The translations under genes and the position numbers were made by a program. Shown here in pieces: positions 29,178-31,480 of a stretch of 31,480 bases of DNA. The notes under the pieces were generated by a model. The model ran no database searches and had not been told where the DNA came from. It saw only the letters and a list, made by a program, of their open reading frames with translations. The number at the start of each line of letters is the position of its first letter. Positions within the stretch are counted from its first letter, which is position 1. Location: assembly GCA_900542235.1 (NCBI GenBank), contig UQNB01000020.1, positions 1-31,480 on the forward strand, read 5' to 3'. Source of the stretch: an uncultured Collinsella sp. Lineage in GTDB: Bacteria > Actinomycetota > Coriobacteriia > Coriobacteriales > Coriobacteriaceae.

Positions 29178-31480
29178 TTAGGCGAAGTAGGCTACGCCGC
29201 CCTCAAAGATCGGCATGAACTTATCGCCGGGGACATGCTCGGGCACGTTGCGGTACAGGTTGTCGCCGCGACGCTCGGCATGGCCCATCTTGCCCAGGAC
29301 GCGGCCGTCGGGGCTCGTGATGCCCTCGATGGCGAGTGCGGAGCCGTTGGGGTTGACGGAAAGGTCCATGCTGGGCTTGCCGTTCTCGCCCACGTACTGC
29401 GTGGCGACCTGGCCGTTGGCGATCAGCTGGGCGAGCACCTCGTCATTGGCGACAAAGCGGCCCTCGCCGTGGCTGATGGCGACGGTATAGGGGTCGTCCA
29501 GGCTGCACTGTGACAGCCATGGGGACAGGTTGGACGAGATGCGGGTGCGCACCAGACGGCTCTGGTGGCGGCCGATGGTGTTGAACGTCAGCGTGGGCGC
29601 GTCGGGCGTGGCGTCGACGATGTCGCCGTAGGGCACCAGACCGAGCTTGACCAGAGCCTGGAAGCCGTTGCAGATGCCCAGCATCAGGCCGTCGCGGGCT
29701 TGGAGCAGGTCGCGGACTGCCTCGGTGACCTCGGGAGCGCGGAAGAACGCCGTGATGAACTTGGCGGAGCCATCGGGCTCGTCGCCGCCCGAGAAGCCGC
29801 CGGGGATCATGACGATCTGGCTTTCGCGGATGCGACGGGCAAGCTCGTGGGTGCTCTCGGCGACGGCCTCGGGCGTGAGGTTGTTGATCACGAAGGTGTC
29901 GGCCTCAGCGCCGGCGGCGCGGAAAGCGCGGGCGCTGTCGTACTCGCAGTTGTTGCCGGGGAACACGGGGATGATCACGCGCGGACGGGCGATCTTGGCG
30001 CCGCCGTACACGTGGATATCCTTGGCGCGGAAGTCGATGGTCTCTACCTCGGGCTGCTCGCCGGTGCTGCGGTAGGCAAAGACGCCCTCGATACCGCTCT
30101 CCCAGGCCTCCTGAAGCTCGGAGAGCTCGATGACCTCGGAGCCGGTGTCGATGACATAGCCCTCGACGGTGGTGCCCAGGGGCTCGACGACAACGCCGTC
30201 GGCAACCTCGGGCAACTCGGCGTCCTCGGCGAGCTCGACGATAAAGCTGCCGTAGAGCGGGGTGAAGAGGCTCTCCACGTCCACATCCTCGGCAAGCTCG
30301 ATGCCGATCTGGTTGCCGACGCACATTTTAAAGAGGCTCTCGGCGCCGCAGCCGTAGCCGGGCGTGGAGATGGCCAGGGCGTTGCCGTTGGCGGTGAGCG
30401 CCTCGACGGCGTCAAACGCGGCGAGCAGCTGCTGGGCGTCGGGGCGGTAGTCCTCGCCGTAGGTGGCGGGGGCGATGCGGACGACGCGGTGCGTGAGGCC
30501 CTTGAACTCAGGGGAGACGGCACGGGCGGCCTTACCCACGGCAACAGCGAAGCTGATCAGAGTCGGCGGAACGTTGAGCTCGCCGGCCTCGTCTTCAAAC
30601 GAACCACTCATGGAGTCCTTGCCGCCGATGGCGCCGGCACCCAGGTCGACCTGAGCCATGAGGGCGCCCAGGACGGCTGCCGTGGGCTTGCCCCAGCGCT
30701 CGGCCTCGGTGCGCAGACGCTCGAAGTACTCCTGGAAGGAGAGGTAGGCGCGCTTGTGCTCAAAGCCGGCGGCAACGAGCTTGGCGATGGACTCGACCAC
30801 GGACAGGTAGGCGCCGGCAAACTGGTCGGCTTCCATCAGGTAGGGGTTGAAGCCCCATGCCATGGCGCTTGCCGTGGTGGTCTCGCCGTCCACGGGGAAC
30901 TTGGCGACCATGGCCGAGCTCGGGGTGAGCTGCGTCTTGCCGCCAAAGGGCATGAGCACGGTTGCGGCACCGATGGTGGAGTCGAAGCGCTCGGAAAGGC
31001 CCTTGTTAGAGGCGACGTTAAGATCGGTGACGAGCGAGGTCATGCGCTCGGCGAGCGTGGTGCCGGTCCAGCTGGGCTGCCACACGCTACGGGCGCACAC
31101 GTGGGCGACCTGGTGCTTGGGCGCGCCGTTGGAGTTGAGGAACTCGCGGGACAGGTCGACGATGGCCACACCGTTCCAGGCCATGCGCATGCGCGGCTCG
31201 GCGGTGACCTCGGCGATAACGGTCGCCTCGAGGTTCTCCTCGGCGGCGTAGCCCATGAACTCCTCGACGTCACCGTCGGCGACGGCGCAGGCCATGCGCT
31301 CCTGGGACTCGGAGATGGCGAGCTCGGTGCCGTCCAGGCCGTCGTACTTCTTGGTCACGGTGTCCAGGTCGACATACAGGCCGTCGGCAAGCTCACCCAC
31401 GGCGACCGAGACGCCGCCGGCGCCAAAGTCGTTGCAGCGCTTGATCAGGCGGCAGGCGTCCTCGCGGCGGAACAGGCGCT
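29178..31480 (-). CDS. purL: Phosphoribosylformylglycinamidine synthase (FGAM synthase), 5' end outside window
   Basis: The last 766 residues of a long, single-chain PurL. The frame enters at 31480 with N-D-F-G-A-G-G-V-S-V-A-V-G-E-L-A, a hallmark of the PurL synthase. The C-terminal third is the fused glutaminase: R-P-R-V-I-I-P-V-F-P-G-N-N-C-E, the nucleophile in L-G-I-C-N-G-F-Q (Cys codon 29672-29670), and H-G-E-G-R-F with His at 29471-29469 and Glu at 29465-29463. It converts FGAR, glutamine and ATP to FGAM in purine synthesis in the cytosol. The long form carrying its own glutaminase needs no PurQ or PurS. The product ends at 29178 and is followed by a strong terminator. Composition and codon use look normal for the window. 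Confidence 0.95.
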   Translation of the reverse strand, partial: RLFRREDACRLIKRCNDFGAGGVSVAVGELADGLYVDLDTVTKKYDGLDGTELAISESQERMACAVADGDVEEFMGYAAEENLEATVIAEVTAEPRMRMAWNGVAIVDLSREFLNSNGAPKHQVAHVCARSVWQPSWTGTTLAERMTSLVTDLNVASNKGLSERFDSTIGAATVLMPFGGKTQLTPSSAMVAKFPVDGETTTASAMAWGFNPYLMEADQFAGAYLSVVESIAKLVAAGFEHKRAYLSFQEYFERLRTEAERWGKPTAAVLGALMAQVDLGAGAIGGKDSMSGSFEDEAGELNVPPTLISFAVAVGKAARAVSPEFKGLTHRVVRIAPATYGEDYRPDAQQLLAAFDAVEALTANGNALAISTPGYGCGAESLFKMCVGNQIGIELAEDVDVESLFTPLYGSFIVELAEDAELPEVADGVVVEPLGTTVEGYVIDTGSEVIELSELQEAWESGIEGVFAYRSTGEQPEVETIDFRAKDIHVYGGAKIARPRVIIPVFPGNNCEYDSARAFRAAGAEADTFVINNLTPEAVAESTHELARRIRESQIVMIPGGFSGGDEPDGSAKFITAFFRAPEVTEAVRDLLQARDGLMLGICNGFQALVKLGLVPYGDIVDATPDAPTLTFNTIGRHQSRLVRTRISSNLSPWLSQCSLDDPYTVAISHGEGRFVANDEVLAQLIANGQVATQYVGENGKPSMDLSVNPNGSALAIEGITSPDGRVLGKMGHAERRGDNLYRNVPEHVPGDKFMPIFEGGVAYFA

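Noticed and set aside
1..31480. tRNA, rRNA, CRISPR arrays, transposases, attachment sites
   Set aside because: Scanned intergenic stretches by eye; none found. The only repeat candidates are those listed.

Overview
The window reads as chromosomal DNA of a high-GC Gram-positive bacterium, most likely a coriobacterium of the Collinsella type. This is inference from gene content: an actinobacterial-style DUF3516 helicase, an LDH/Etf set whose EtfA carries a ferredoxin domain, a long PurL with a fused glutaminase, LAxTG-type surface proteins, strong AGGAGG ribosome sites and frequent GTG starts. No rRNA, tRNA, CRISPR array, transposase or prophage gene was seen. Twenty-six protein genes are supported; the two at the window edges are incomplete.

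Left part (1-9926). A Ski2-like helicase read leftward runs without a stop into the final membrane domain of an unrelated MacB/FtsX-type ABC permease, and the joined frame leaves the window. Upstream of it lie a 124-bp element bounded by perfect 20-bp inverted repeats, trmB, and a methyltransferase with the Trm9/ABH8-type F-S-x-T-R-x-x-P-W-P signature. Divergently placed are an XRE/membrane regulator with a DUF4097 partner, then elp3 coupled to a membrane-anchored spermidine-synthase-like protein. Elp3 and a Trm9-like enzyme within 2 kb suggest a bacterial wobble-uridine (cm5U to mcm5U) route.

Centre (9927-15545). A three-gene leftward operon encodes a TerB-N/TerB-C protein, a BrxD-like (DUF2791-type) ATPase and an Lhr-like DEVH helicase. 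This is the composition of the Shango anti-phage system and is the clearest defence locus here.

Centre-right (15633-19674). After a DUF554 membrane protein comes a leftward cluster of five unrecognised genes: a small cytosolic protein, a membrane-anchored protein, and three exported proteins, one with an LAQTG sorting-like signal and one cysteine-rich. It looks like an undescribed cell-surface module.

Right part (20021-31480). A rightward operon encodes a GlcD/LctD-type FAD dehydrogenase, EtfB and ferredoxin-EtfA, which fits an electron-confurcating lactate (2-hydroxyacid) dehydrogenase. Then follow an HD hydrolase, an AzlC/AzlD exporter, a KdgT-type sugar-acid permease, a membrane GGDEF protein, an EamA transporter and the 3' two-thirds of purL, whose strong terminator stands just upstream of the EamA gene. 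Unlike the centre, this part looks mostly like ordinary metabolism and transport.
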